This document shows positions 51,860 to 61,317 of a stretch of 64,000 bases of DNA, piece after piece. Source of the DNA: JAZDFC01 sp043808235 (GTDB taxonomy: Bacteria; Bacteroidota; Ignavibacteria; Ignavibacteriales; Melioribacteraceae). Each line of letters starts with the position of its first letter. The stretch's first letter is position 1. The DNA lies in the NCBI GenBank assembly GCA_043808235.1, contig JAZDFC010000083.1, positions 1-64,000 on the forward strand, given 5' to 3'. Both the position numbers and the translations under genes were made by a program. The notes beneath the pieces are model-generated. The model saw only the letters and a program-made list of their open reading frames with translations, was not told where the DNA came from and made no database searches.

Positions 51860-53749
51860 TTAGTCTTGTAGGTTAGACTTCAACTCTCCAATAATGTTTG
51901 CATTTATCCAATATATCCCGGCTACATTATTTCTCTTTGCTCTCAAAAAAAGATATTTGCCGTCGTTAGAAACCATTGGCAGAAGTTCCTGTTCCGGCGA
52001 ATTTATTTTTGGTCCCATATTTATCGGCTTCGACCATTTTCCGTCGGATTTCTTAAAACTGATGTACAGATCCATACTGCCAAAGGAATCCGGATAATCC
52101 ATGGAGCTGAAGATTATATAACTTTCGTCCGGCGATATAAATGGTCCCATCCCTTTAATATCGGGATGCAAAACTTCATCCAGACTTTCTTTCTGCATGT
52201 ATTCGCCGTTTTTATTTATTGATCTAAAAAATCCTCCATCACCGCTAAAATAAATATCATTGTTTTTATCAAATGAAAATTGCCAGTATAGTCCGTTGTC
52301 TGCCAAATCAAAGTTGAGATATTTGGGAATTGAAAATGAAGTATCGCTCTTTTCGAAATACCAGATCGCTTTAGCGCTGTCATTAGTCGGGGGGACGGGT
52401 CGAACAGTAACAAAGTAAAGTCTTTCACCATCGACAGAGTAAAATGGAGTATCGCCCTTAGCAACAATTATTCGTGGAATAGACCAAAATCCGTTTTCAA
52501 TTTTGGAATGCCAAATTTTACAACCGTCCGCATAACCAACATCATTGAGATACCACTCTGTCCAAACGGCTTCGTTACCTTCCGGCGAAAAGGCTATATT
52601 GCTGTGCCCGCCCTTAAGTCGCGAAGCAATGCCAGGCGCAAATAATTCAAGTGAATCCGATGTGAGTTTTTGTCCGAAATATTTACCGGATAAATTGGTT
52701 GAACCTGGAAAATGAAGGTCGGAACCGGCAGTGAGAAGTATATCGGCAACATCTGTTTTAATTTCTGATCTGGCAAGATAAAGAGGTGATTCACCAAGCG
52801 GTGTTTTAGGATTTACATCCGCTCCTTTTGCAATCAACAGTTTGACAACTTCAGCTCTTCCAAAATATGATGCATAATGTAACGGAGTCCATCCGTATTC
52901 ATCTATTCCGTTAACCGGTATTTTCCTGCTGATAAGATCATTAACTATTTCTATCGAACCGCCTGAAGCAGCCAAATATAATACGGGAAGCTCATATAAT
53001 ATTTTTAAAAATGCATCGCCGCCTTTATCTATCATTTGATTATATAATTTCCACAGTCGTTTATCAACAGCAAAGCTCAACAACTTTATCCCTTCGTTTC
53101 CTTCAGTTGTAAACTCCGCATTATTATCCAGTAAATAATTTACTATGTCTTCAAATCCGCGCCAGGCAGTAAGTGTTAATGGTGTATCGCCGAATATGTC
53201 CTTTGCATTTATATTCGCACCGCTTTCAACCAATAATTTTACAATTTGAAGAGCGCCTGTTTCGCGGCATGTCATTAATAGCGGGGTTCTTTTATAATTA
53301 TTAACTGGCTCCAAATATGCGCCTCTTTTAATTAACAGTTCCATCATCTTTTGGGATTCACTTCCGATAGCATAAAAAATAGGAGCTTTTCGCAGGTTAT
53401 CCTCCTCTTGAATTTTTGCACCGTTATCGAGAAGTAATGTTGCCGCTTCTAAATTATTTCTAGAAACCACACTTATCAGTGCGGTGATGTTGTTATTGTC
53501 CCGTGCATTGACATCCGCTCCTTTCGCAACTAAATATCGCATTATTTCATAATAAACTCCGCGCGCCGCCCAATGTAAAGGAGTTCTTTCATTTTCATCT
53601 TCGGAATTGATTTTCGTTAAATCATTTTCAACAATGTCTTTTAATTTGCTCAAATCGTTATTCTTCACGGCATTAAAGATATCTTGCGATAAAGCTGCTG
53701 TATTAAGAAGTATGATGATAGCGAATATTATTAATATTTGTCTTTTCAT
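51860..53749 (-). CDS. Ankyrin-repeat / PD40 propeller fusion protein
   Basis: A 629-residue exported protein. Signal peptide to about 21. Residues 20-345 contain about nine ankyrin repeats (RTPLHWAARGVYYEIMRYLV..GADVN, TPLTLTAWRGFEDIVNYLL, GWTPLHYASYFGRAEVVKLL). From about 350, a PD40 propeller of the window's PGxTPExFAPG family begins with LSGKYFGQKL and ELFAPGIAS, followed by FSPEGNEAVWTEW, FISPDESYIIF and VSNDGKYLFLRA, and closes with YWINANIIGELKS. Secreted ankyrin proteins are less common in free-living bacteria. GGAG precedes the ATG by eight nt; it sits 22 nt upstream of the permease, as part of one run. Confidence 0.86.
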   Translation of the reverse strand: MKRQILIIFAIIILLNTAALSQDIFNAVKNNDLSKLKDIVENDLTKINSEDENERTPLHWAARGVYYEIMRYLVAKGADVNARDNNNITALISVVSRNNLEAATLLLDNGAKIQEEDNLRKAPIFYAIGSESQKMMELLIKRGAYLEPVNNYKRTPLLMTCRETGALQIVKLLVESGANINAKDIFGDTPLTLTAWRGFEDIVNYLLDNNAEFTTEGNEGIKLLSFAVDKRLWKLYNQMIDKGGDAFLKILYELPVLYLAASGGSIEIVNDLISRKIPVNGIDEYGWTPLHYASYFGRAEVVKLLIAKGADVNPKTPLGESPLYLARSEIKTDVADILLTAGSDLHFPGSTNLSGKYFGQKLTSDSLELFAPGIASRLKGGHSNIAFSPEGNEAVWTEWYLNDVGYADGCKIWHSKIENGFWSIPRIIVAKGDTPFYSVDGERLYFVTVRPVPPTNDSAKAIWYFEKSDTSFSIPKYLNFDLADNGLYWQFSFDKNNDIYFSGDGGFFRSINKNGEYMQKESLDEVLHPDIKGMGPFISPDESYIIFSSMDYPDSFGSMDLYISFKKSDGKWSKPINMGPKINSPEQELLPMVSNDGKYLFLRAKRNNVAGIYWINANIIGELKSNLQD

Positions 53750-53791
53750 ATATCTCTCCGATTATTGATTTTGTGATAAAAGTGTACTTAT

Positions 53792-53998
53792 GGGAGTTGT
53801 CTACTGTTCATTAGTAATTCTTGAAAGATAAATTCAGTCTTCCGATCCTTCATTATCTGTCCTCATTGTTAAATAAATCTCTTTCCTATCAGGAGAAAAT
53901 GTTAATCGAAACTCAAAATGTTCCGATGGCATTACACGAGGCGAGAAACTTTGGATTTATCCCATGAGTTTTTGTCCAACGAAAGAATCTTTTGTTGC
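53792..53998 (-). pseudogene. Decayed copy of a PD40 propeller family gene
   Basis: In the 348-nt gap between two minus-strand genes, one frame reads DSFVGQKLMG, a stop, then EHFEFRLTFSPDRKEIYL, and EGSED, a stop, IYLSRITNEQ, a stop. This follows the start of the array member at 61314 (FEFGITFSPDGKEIYFT..EGSENRIYYTKFINDKW). The second and third stops fit single substitutions, CGA to TGA for Arg and TGG to TAG for Trp. Only the first 70 codons or so of the family remain; the signal peptide is absent. A relic of this family is well supported. Confidence 0.75.
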
Positions 53999-54097
53999 TT
54001 ACGATTAATTATGTTAATAGAATAAACAAGGCGTCAATTTGGAAACAAGTGCAAGGATCATAAAAAATATTTTTATTACATAATTGCCTATTCAGCA

Positions 54098-55627
54098 TTA
54101 TTTAGTTGAATCCCGAATTTTTCGATCCATATCATCATAAATATTTTTGCGGAGCTCGTCTGTCCATACATCGTGGCCGCCTTTCGGAAAAATAATTATT
54201 TCGGCATCGATACCTGATTTATTTAATTTTTCTTTGAAAACTTTTACCGGTACATTTAATCCAAAACTGTCGTCGTCAGCCACATAAATATGTATCTTGG
54301 AATTCAAAAGTTGCTTGATGGTTAAACTAAGTTCTGATATGAAAATGCTCATATCAAATTTTTTCCAGGAATCCGCAACGGCATTGTCAATTGCACCTGT
54401 ACTCCAGTCAAAAAGATGTTGGGGCTCTCCATTCAAATCTTTATTACTAAAGGTAGCATTGAATGAATACATTTGTTCACCCCAACCCGCTATTCGGTCA
54501 ATAGCTACGAAATCTTTAATCGATAATCCCAAGTCTGACGAATCCTCAGGATTAATCTTAAAATTATTAAATCTTTTTAGCTCTCCTTTTGAATCAAAAT
54601 ACAAATTTGCGTTTTTCTCATATATATTGGTTCCTACAAATTCGGTAAAGTCAACCGGATCGGGCGAAGAAACGTAAGCCCCGCCAAATTGTCCTGGATA
54701 GTTAATAAGCATCCACAAACTTGCCCATGCACCCGAAGATTGTCCCATTAAAAATCTTGTTTCCGGATTTTTATAAACTCTATATTCTTTTTCGACACAT
54801 GGAATTAATTCATGAAGAAAGGTTTCCTCTCTCGGACCATTTGTCTCGGAACTGCAGAAATTATGGTAGCCGGTCCTGCATTCATGATTTACAAAAACAA
54901 ATATTTTCTCATCGCCGAATCCCGTCATACCATATCTTTTTTGCTGGAAACTAAGTCCATAATACGGTGAGGAACCCCATCCGCCCAAAACATAGACAGT
55001 AGCATATAACTTTTCGGGCTCCGTAAAATAACCCGGGGGTAAAATTACCGCTGCTGTAATTGAATCTTTTTCACCGTAAAAATCCGACATCAATTTACTT
55101 TCAATGTTGATATGTTTAATAAATTCAGTTTCCTTGAATTTGGGAAGATTCGGAACTGTAGTAAACAGCAAATCCACAGGCATGCACATCTTTCCACGGT
55201 CGATAAAGATGATGTTCTTATTTGTAACGGCTACACTTTTCGGCTGAAATGTCCCTTCAGCGTTCGGTCTGGATTTTTTATTTTTAACCAATTGGCACTG
55301 AACAATATACCAGCCGTCGAGCGAGTCAAGATTTCCCATCCAGCTTGTTGCGTTGCTGCCTTCAAACAGAATTGACTCTCCAGGTATCCAATTTTCTATA
55401 TCCCATGCAAATGTAGGCTGAGGTTTAAAAATATTGGGGAAAGAAACATTTTTCTTGAGATCCTTTTGAAATCCCACAATTACTCTTGCATTAAATGGGA
55501 CTTGGCTTATCTCTTTGGTATATGATAGACGAAGCTTTAAGCCTTGATGATCGGAAGAAGCAGTTTGGCTGTAAACAAAAATACTATGCAGTACAATAAC
55601 AGTCAGTACTAGAAAAAAATTTTTCAT
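54098..55627 (-). CDS. Secreted esterase-family alpha/beta hydrolase
   Basis: An exported protein of 509 residues from the ATG at 55627, where AAGGAC lies eight or nine nt upstream. Signal peptide to about 20. An N-terminal beta-sandwich (about 25-170, with the INxxGESILF strand pattern) precedes an esterase D-like domain. The nucleophile lies in RFLMGQSSGAWASLW, the histidine in FPKGGHDVWTDEL and the acid probably in YVADDDSFG. Related proteins act on enterobactin, acyl thioesters or feruloyl groups; the substrate is not evident here. It lies downstream of the S9 peptidase and may be in the same transcript. Confidence 0.83.
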   Translation of the reverse strand: MKNFFLVLTVIVLHSIFVYSQTASSDHQGLKLRLSYTKEISQVPFNARVIVGFQKDLKKNVSFPNIFKPQPTFAWDIENWIPGESILFEGSNATSWMGNLDSLDGWYIVQCQLVKNKKSRPNAEGTFQPKSVAVTNKNIIFIDRGKMCMPVDLLFTTVPNLPKFKETEFIKHINIESKLMSDFYGEKDSITAAVILPPGYFTEPEKLYATVYVLGGWGSSPYYGLSFQQKRYGMTGFGDEKIFVFVNHECRTGYHNFCSSETNGPREETFLHELIPCVEKEYRVYKNPETRFLMGQSSGAWASLWMLINYPGQFGGAYVSSPDPVDFTEFVGTNIYEKNANLYFDSKGELKRFNNFKINPEDSSDLGLSIKDFVAIDRIAGWGEQMYSFNATFSNKDLNGEPQHLFDWSTGAIDNAVADSWKKFDMSIFISELSLTIKQLLNSKIHIYVADDDSFGLNVPVKVFKEKLNKSGIDAEIIIFPKGGHDVWTDELRKNIYDDMDRKIRDSTK

Positions 55628-55736
55628 ATTAATTGTCCTTATCCTTTTGCATTTAGACAATTATATTGAACTAAGGTTACTTATAATTTATTTATCCCGG
55701 TGGTAAAAAACATACTTTCAGCTACGCGAAATTATG

Positions 55737-57650
55737 TTATTCCTTCATGTGTTTGTTTAAAAACGCCTCAACTCTTTTCATCAAATCAATTATTTTTTTC
55801 TCATTGGTAAGTGCATGACCTTCGCCCTCTACCAAAACGTATTCGTATTCTTTGTTGTACTTTTTCAGTTCCTCTACCATTTGCTCCGAATGTTGATAAA
55901 CAACTCTTCTATCGTTAACCGATTGTCCGATGAATACAGGTGCTTTTATATTTTCGACGTGAAATACCGGGGAAACTTGATGCATTAGAAGGCTATCCGC
56001 AACTGCGTTTCCCCAACGTCTGTTAATCTCTCCCATATAATTTTTCCACTGGGGTGGGAAATTATTATAAAATGTGAAGTAATTTGAAATACCCCAGAAA
56101 TCAATTCCACATGCGTACAAATCCGGGGTGAAAGTAATACCGGCTAAAGCCGCATAACCACCAAAACTCCAACCAAAAATTGCAATTCGGTTTTTGTCTG
56201 CAACACCCTGTTCAATTAACCAATTAACTCCATCTGTAATATCATCTTGCATTTTACGTCCCCATTGATTAAATCCCGCTTGCATAAATTTCTTTCCATA
56301 GCCTTCCGATCCTCTAAAATTAATCTGCAATACAGCATATCCCCTGTTTGCAAAAAATTGTGCAAATTCATTAAATCCCCATGAATTCCTCCATTGCGGA
56401 CCGGCATGCGGATTAACTATAACCGATAGATTTTTCGCTTCTCCACCTTTTGGAACGGTGAGATAACCATGAATTGTCAAGCCATCTCTCGCAGTAAATT
56501 TTATCGGTTTCATCTCAGCCAACTCATTTTCATTCAGCCATGGAGTAGCTTTGCTTATGAGTTGCAGTTCGTCATTTGCGTAGTTATAAAGGTAAGTTGT
56601 GCCATCTAATCTATCACTATATGCATAGAACATTATTTTATTGAAATCATTAGAAATTGATGTAAACTGGATTTCATAACTTCCAATTTTCTTTTTTAGA
56701 TTGTTGTATATTTCATTCAATTCGTCATCAAAAAAATAGAATGTTCTCTTTTCGGCAGTATATAACGCATAAATGAGTTTTTGTTTGATCGCCGAATACT
56801 CAAAATAATCTCTCTCATCGTCTCCAAACGTATCGTATGTCGGGTCTTCAAATAGAACATGAACTTCTTTGTTAGCATCGAGATCATACTCAACAATCGC
56901 AATTTTATCCCTTCCAATATTCGAATAGGCATAAACATTTTTGTTGTCCGGTGTAAAATAATGTATAGTAAAAGTATCATCTTCTCCTTCACTACCAATT
57001 AGTTTTTTGAATTCGCTTTTTTCATCTTTTCTATAGAATACATCTTCTGCATATGCAATTCGTACAACGCCGTTATTATCCACCATCCAGCTTCGAACGT
57101 TACCCGGGTTTTGTTCTATCATTCGAAGCTCACCTGTCAAGATGTTTAAACGATATACATCTAAGCATTCGGGATCTCTCTTGTTCAATCCAATAATAAT
57201 TTCATCGGGGTCTTTGGCATATAAGTCAATTATGGAAGCATTTGAATTTTCAAAATCCGTTAGGCAATTAATCTTTTTGGATGAGATATCAAGACTATAG
57301 AGCTTATAGTTTTCATCTCCTTCCGTATCCTGTCTGAATAAAACAATATTGTTATTTCCCCAATAAGAATTTTTAATATCCCTATCTGCAAAATTAGTTA
57401 ATTGGATGGGTTCGGTCTTTTCAATTTCCCGCATAAAAATATTGTTGATTCCGTTAACGGGCGCTGTATATATATAATTTTTTCCATCCGGCGATAGCAA
57501 ATAGCCGGACTGTTGAGGTTTTTTAAAGAAGTTTTCAAGGGGTATTTCCTTAGCTATATTATCCGGAGAATTATTTTTACCACCCTGTCCAAAACAGCTT
57601 GTGATAAGCATAATGGGGATTAACCAGATATAGAACTTTGTTGATTTCAT
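55737..57650 (-). CDS. S9 family peptidase (prolyl oligopeptidase type), lipoprotein
   Basis: A 637-residue lipoprotein: the signal ends in LITSCFG, with C19 the likely lipidated residue. Residues about 40-380 are a seven-blade-type propeller (YLLSPDGKNYIYTAPVNG, YFTPDNKNVYAYSN). The peptidase domain (about 385-637) has the full triad: S495 in GWSFGGYA, D580 in QSVNDRRV and H612 in GEGHAL, plus the NPHAGPQWRNSW and NFRGSEGYGKKF segments of acylaminoacyl peptidases. It should cleave short peptides at the cell envelope. It lies 24 nt downstream of the six-gene propeller array on the same strand, so it may belong to that operon. Confidence 0.9.
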   Translation of the reverse strand: MKSTKFYIWLIPIMLITSCFGQGGKNNSPDNIAKEIPLENFFKKPQQSGYLLSPDGKNYIYTAPVNGINNIFMREIEKTEPIQLTNFADRDIKNSYWGNNNIVLFRQDTEGDENYKLYSLDISSKKINCLTDFENSNASIIDLYAKDPDEIIIGLNKRDPECLDVYRLNILTGELRMIEQNPGNVRSWMVDNNGVVRIAYAEDVFYRKDEKSEFKKLIGSEGEDDTFTIHYFTPDNKNVYAYSNIGRDKIAIVEYDLDANKEVHVLFEDPTYDTFGDDERDYFEYSAIKQKLIYALYTAEKRTFYFFDDELNEIYNNLKKKIGSYEIQFTSISNDFNKIMFYAYSDRLDGTTYLYNYANDELQLISKATPWLNENELAEMKPIKFTARDGLTIHGYLTVPKGGEAKNLSVIVNPHAGPQWRNSWGFNEFAQFFANRGYAVLQINFRGSEGYGKKFMQAGFNQWGRKMQDDITDGVNWLIEQGVADKNRIAIFGWSFGGYAALAGITFTPDLYACGIDFWGISNYFTFYNNFPPQWKNYMGEINRRWGNAVADSLLMHQVSPVFHVENIKAPVFIGQSVNDRRVVYQHSEQMVEELKKYNKEYEYVLVEGEGHALTNEKKIIDLMKRVEAFLNKHMKE

Positions 57651-57674
57651 TTGTTATTCCAAATTATTTTGATT

Positions 57675-58529
57675 TTATCTTTGTCTCAATTCATCGATGA
57701 TTTTCGCTGAGACCCAATAAATGCCTTCGCGGGTCATAAAGAATAAATACTTACCGTCCGGCGAAATGAAAGGGAACCTTCCCCATTTTATTGGAAGTTT
57801 TTTGCATTTCGACCAGGAACCATTACTTTGTTTACAACTTATAAATAACTCACAAGTCGCAGGATCTTTTGAAACTTCGAGAATCATATAACTTTCGTCT
57901 GGAGCTACATATACAGCCATTTTTCTTGAATTATCAAAATTGATAGTTTTATCAAGTTTAATCGGTTCAGCATAGCTGCCATTAACAAATTTTGAAACAA
58001 AAACTTCAAATTCAGGGACTCTAATAAAGTAAATTGAACCATTATTCGTAATACTGCCTATTTTTTCTGATGCTGCTGAATTAATTTCGGAAGATAATCG
58101 TTTGGCTTTACCCCAACCATCGCCCTGTCTTTCAACAAACCAAATATCATCACCCAAAGTAAAAAAAAGCTTTTTGCCGTCAACCGAAAAAACAGGAGTG
58201 CCGTAGTTTGTTGTTTCATTGCAAAATGGTGCAACATGTTTTTCTGTCCATTTGCCGTCGATCAGTTTCATAAAATAAATTTTAAAAAGTCTATCACCAT
58301 TCCGCTTGGCAGCCCAGTAAACTTCATTCCCGTCGGGAGAAAACACGGCAGCACTATGTTCAAAGTAATCGGGATGGGAAATTATTCCGGGTGCAAAAAG
58401 TTCGGGTGTATTCCCCGGCGGTGATTGACCGAGATATGGTCCGGTAATTTTATTAGAATTACTTTGTTGAGAGAAAATATTTGAAGTGATGATGATTAGT
58501 GAAAGAATTGTTAATAATATTCCCTTCAT
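57675..58529 (-). CDS. PD40 propeller array protein 6 (last gene of the tandem run)
   Basis: A 284-residue exported protein. Signal peptide to about 20 (LLTILSLIIITSNIFSQ), then the family signature GQSPPGNTPELFAPGIIS, blades FSPDGNEVYWAAKRNGDRLF, FSVDGKKLFFTLGDDIWFVE, YVAPDESYMILE and ISPDGKYLFFMTREG, and the closing YWVSAKIIDELRQ. AAGGATTTTAAA precedes the ATG. The signal peptide is almost the same as that of the neighbour at 58558 while the rest is well diverged. No catalytic motif. Located 24 nt before the S9 peptidase gene. Confidence 0.87.
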   Translation of the reverse strand: MKGILLTILSLIIITSNIFSQQSNSNKITGPYLGQSPPGNTPELFAPGIISHPDYFEHSAAVFSPDGNEVYWAAKRNGDRLFKIYFMKLIDGKWTEKHVAPFCNETTNYGTPVFSVDGKKLFFTLGDDIWFVERQGDGWGKAKRLSSEINSAASEKIGSITNNGSIYFIRVPEFEVFVSKFVNGSYAEPIKLDKTINFDNSRKMAVYVAPDESYMILEVSKDPATCELFISCKQSNGSWSKCKKLPIKWGRFPFISPDGKYLFFMTREGIYWVSAKIIDELRQR

Positions 58530-58557
58530 TTTAAAATCCTTTTATAAGTAGAAGATA

Positions 58558-59487
58558 TTATTTATTTGGTCTTAGTTCATCAATAAATTTCGTGTCCGTC
58601 CAAAAAGGTTGTGAGTGGGAGTTAATATAATCAAGATAGAAAAGATATTTGTTATCCTTAGTTACTGCCGGGCATATTCCCTTAATACCGTAACTCTCAT
58701 ATAAATTGATGGGCTCTGTCCATTTACCTGTTTTGGTTTTAAAGCTGATATAGATTCGGCATCTCCCGTTTCCGTATGTCTCTCGTGAAAAAAGGAGATA
58801 CGAACCATCAGGCGATATGAATGGCGAGAACTCATAATCCGGCGAATTAATTACCTCATCCAATTTTTCGGGATCGATATAGTTCCCATTCACAAGTTTG
58901 GAGCAGTAGATATCTCCCCGCCTGCCTCTCGATTCGTTTTGATGAATGCTGAAATACAAGTTGCCTTCATTATCGACTGATACCTGCCAATGAATGCGGG
59001 ACATATCATTTATGTTTGAAGGCAGGGGCTGCGGCTCACTCCAACCGCTTTCCATTCTATCCATAAACCAGATGTTTTCTTTACCGGCTTTCTCACCTTT
59101 ACTGAGCGGGCGACGTGAAATAAAGAACAGCTTTTTGCCGTCGGGCGAAATGAACGGGCAATCGTCGCGGTATTCAATTTTTGCGAATGGAGCTATTTCC
59201 GGCTCTGTCCATTTCCCGTTCTCAATTCGAGCCCAAGAAATTGTGAACTCGTTACTACTCAAATCACTTTGCCAATAGCATTCATCCCCGGCAGAAGTAA
59301 ATGCAATAGTACTGTGAAAACTATCATACCGTTTGGCTAAAATACCCTCGGCAAATATTTCAGGGGTGCTCCCCTGTAGTTGCTGACCGAGGTAAGGACC
59401 GGAAAGATTTTTAGAATTATTTTGTTGAGAGAAAATGTTCGAAGCAATGATGATTAATGATAGGATTGTTAATAGCGAATTCTTCAT
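58558..59487 (-). CDS. PD40 propeller array protein 5
   Basis: A 309-residue exported protein. Signal LLTILSLIIIASNIFSQ, then a partly degraded signature, GQQLQGSTPEIFAEGILA. Blades include FTSAGDECYWQSDLSS, FISPDGKKLFFISRRP, IWFMDRMESGWSEPQPLP, VDNEGNLYFSIHQNE and FISPDGSYLLFSRETYG, and the end FWTDTKFIDELRP. The leader shares AAGGATTTTAAAATG-like spacing with the next gene. Spacing to its neighbours is 28 nt on either side, without overlap. Confidence 0.87.
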   Translation of the reverse strand: MKNSLLTILSLIIIASNIFSQQNNSKNLSGPYLGQQLQGSTPEIFAEGILAKRYDSFHSTIAFTSAGDECYWQSDLSSNEFTISWARIENGKWTEPEIAPFAKIEYRDDCPFISPDGKKLFFISRRPLSKGEKAGKENIWFMDRMESGWSEPQPLPSNINDMSRIHWQVSVDNEGNLYFSIHQNESRGRRGDIYCSKLVNGNYIDPEKLDEVINSPDYEFSPFISPDGSYLLFSRETYGNGRCRIYISFKTKTGKWTEPINLYESYGIKGICPAVTKDNKYLFYLDYINSHSQPFWTDTKFIDELRPNK

Positions 59488-59515
59488 TTTAAAATCCTTA
59501 TATAATTTGAAACTG

Positions 59516-60418
59516 TTATTCCTTTGGTCTTAGTTCTTCAATGAAGTCTGCTGAAATCCAATAGCGTTGATACTTGCCCTCAAAAATGTCCAGGAAAAAT
59601 AAATAGTTACCGTCGCGGCTTACGAATGCACAATTCCCTCCGTATTTATAATCGATGTATTTTTTCAATGATACTGCTTCCGTCCATAAACCATCTTTCA
59701 ATTTATAACTAATAAACAAGCCGCCGTCAACCGGTTTCCTATCTTGCCTTCTTGAAAAAATTATGTAACTACCATCGGGACTAATAAAAGGATTTCCTTC
59801 ATCAGCTTCTGAATTAATCATCGAACTCATTTTTTCGGGCTCTCGATACTCTCCATTTATATATTTACTGTAATAGATATTGTTATCATCATCTACGGCT
59901 CTGTGAGAAAAATATATTGTGCCCTTATTATCAACCGACATTTGCCAATGCTGAAACGCATTATTAATGATTGGAGGTAATGGACGAGCCTCCGACCATC
60001 CATTATTTAAAATATCAACCACCCAAATATTTTCTTTCCTGCTTGTGTCGGATGGATTTATCGGTCGCTTGGAAGCGAAAAGCAGTTGTTTGCCGTGGGG
60101 AGATATAAACGGTGCGTCGTCACTGTATTCATCTTTTGAGAATGGCGGCATTTTAGGAACAGTCCATTTACCATTTTCAATTTTCGAAAACCAAATACCG
60201 TTATGACACCAGTAAGCTTCAGCCCCATTTTCCGAAAATACGACAGTCGAATGAGCCTGTTTTTCTTTTAATAAAATTTCCGGTGAGAAAAGTTCAGGTA
60301 TATTGCCCGGCGGCTGACCAAAATAAGGTCCGGAAAGTTCTGCCGTAACATTCTGCTGTGCATGAGTTTTTGTTATAAGCGAAGCAGTAAGCAACAAGAA
60401 CAAAAGTAAATTCCTCAT
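59516..60418 (-). CDS. PD40 propeller array protein 4
   Basis: A 300-residue exported protein. Signal peptide to about 20 (LLLFLLLTASLITKTHAQ), signature GPYFGQPPGNIPELFSPEIL, blades FSENGAEAYWCHNGIWFSKI, FISPHGKQLLFASKRP, IWVVDILNNGWSEARPLPP, VDNKGTIYFSHRAVDDDNNI, FISPDGSYIIFSRRQD and VSRDGNYLFFLD, and end YWISADFIEELRP. Its ATG overlaps the stop of the upstream gene (ATGA). It keeps all the family features but has no catalytic motif. Confidence 0.87.
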   Translation of the reverse strand: MRNLLLFLLLTASLITKTHAQQNVTAELSGPYFGQPPGNIPELFSPEILLKEKQAHSTVVFSENGAEAYWCHNGIWFSKIENGKWTVPKMPPFSKDEYSDDAPFISPHGKQLLFASKRPINPSDTSRKENIWVVDILNNGWSEARPLPPIINNAFQHWQMSVDNKGTIYFSHRAVDDDNNIYYSKYINGEYREPEKMSSMINSEADEGNPFISPDGSYIIFSRRQDRKPVDGGLFISYKLKDGLWTEAVSLKKYIDYKYGGNCAFVSRDGNYLFFLDIFEGKYQRYWISADFIEELRPKE

Positions 60419-61317
60419 TTTAGATCATCCGGTTTAATTTCGTAGATGACATCTATTGAAACCCAGTAAATGTCATTGTTACGTTGAAAGAACAAATATT
60501 TATCATCGGGTGATACCGTTGCTATCCCTTCATATTCTTCGGTGTTGACTGATTTATTAAATGGAACTGCTTCCGTCCAATCACCGTCTTTTTTTTTAAA
60601 ACTGATGTACAATTCGGAATTCTTTGTTGCACCGGCATCGAATATTAAATAGCTTTCATCAGTAGCGATGAATGGATGAGAAGCGCCGAAATATTTGCTC
60701 TTGTTAATTTCTTTCGGTAGAAATTCGGGTTTTGTATATTCTCCATTTACAAATTGAGATCGATAGATTCCATATCCGGAATCATAATTTCCAGTAAAGT
60801 AAAGTATCCCATTCAATGTAGAAGTAACCGACATAGCCCACCCGGAATTAATTGGACCGAGAAGATATTTTGCCATACTCCAACCAGTATCTTGTCTTTC
60901 CGAATACCATATTCCGCCTTTCGAATTGTCGGGAGTTGGTCTCTGTGATTTAAAAATAACTTTTTTATCATCGGGCGTGATAAAGGCTTCGTACTCAATT
61001 AAATCCTTTGCGAAGGAGGCAAGCTTTGGTTCTGTCCATAAATTATCTACAATCATCATATGCATAATTCTATTTTCGGTTCCTTCAATTGATGAGCGGT
61101 AAGTAAAAAAAAGCTCATTCAAATCAGATGAGAATGAAATAGCTGCTTCCCATCCTTTTTCGGTTGAGATAATTTGTGGGGCGAATAGTACTGGAATTAG
61201 CCCGGGAGGCTGTTGACCGAGATAAGGTCCCGAAAGTTCTTTGGTTAAATTTTGCTGTGCATAAATATTTATTATCAGCAAAAAATTAAGAAAGGAAATC
61301 AAAAGAAAATTTTTCAT
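60415..61317 (-). CDS. PD40 propeller array protein 3
   Basis: A 300-residue exported protein. Signal peptide to about 20, signature GPYLGQQPPGLIPVLFAPQI, blades FSSDLNELFFTYRSSIEG, ITPDDKKVIFKSQRP, IWYSERQDTGWSMAKYL, FIATDESYLIFDAGATKN and VSPDDKYLFFQRN, and end YWVSIDVIYEIKP followed by DDLK. Both ends overlap neighbours by 4 nt (ATGA). The C-terminal DDLK codons also provide the ribosome binding region of the next gene. Confidence 0.87.
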   Translation of the reverse strand: MKNFLLISFLNFLLIINIYAQQNLTKELSGPYLGQQPPGLIPVLFAPQIISTEKGWEAAISFSSDLNELFFTYRSSIEGTENRIMHMMIVDNLWTEPKLASFAKDLIEYEAFITPDDKKVIFKSQRPTPDNSKGGIWYSERQDTGWSMAKYLLGPINSGWAMSVTSTLNGILYFTGNYDSGYGIYRSQFVNGEYTKPEFLPKEINKSKYFGASHPFIATDESYLIFDAGATKNSELYISFKKKDGDWTEAVPFNKSVNTEEYEGIATVSPDDKYLFFQRNNDIYWVSIDVIYEIKPDDLK

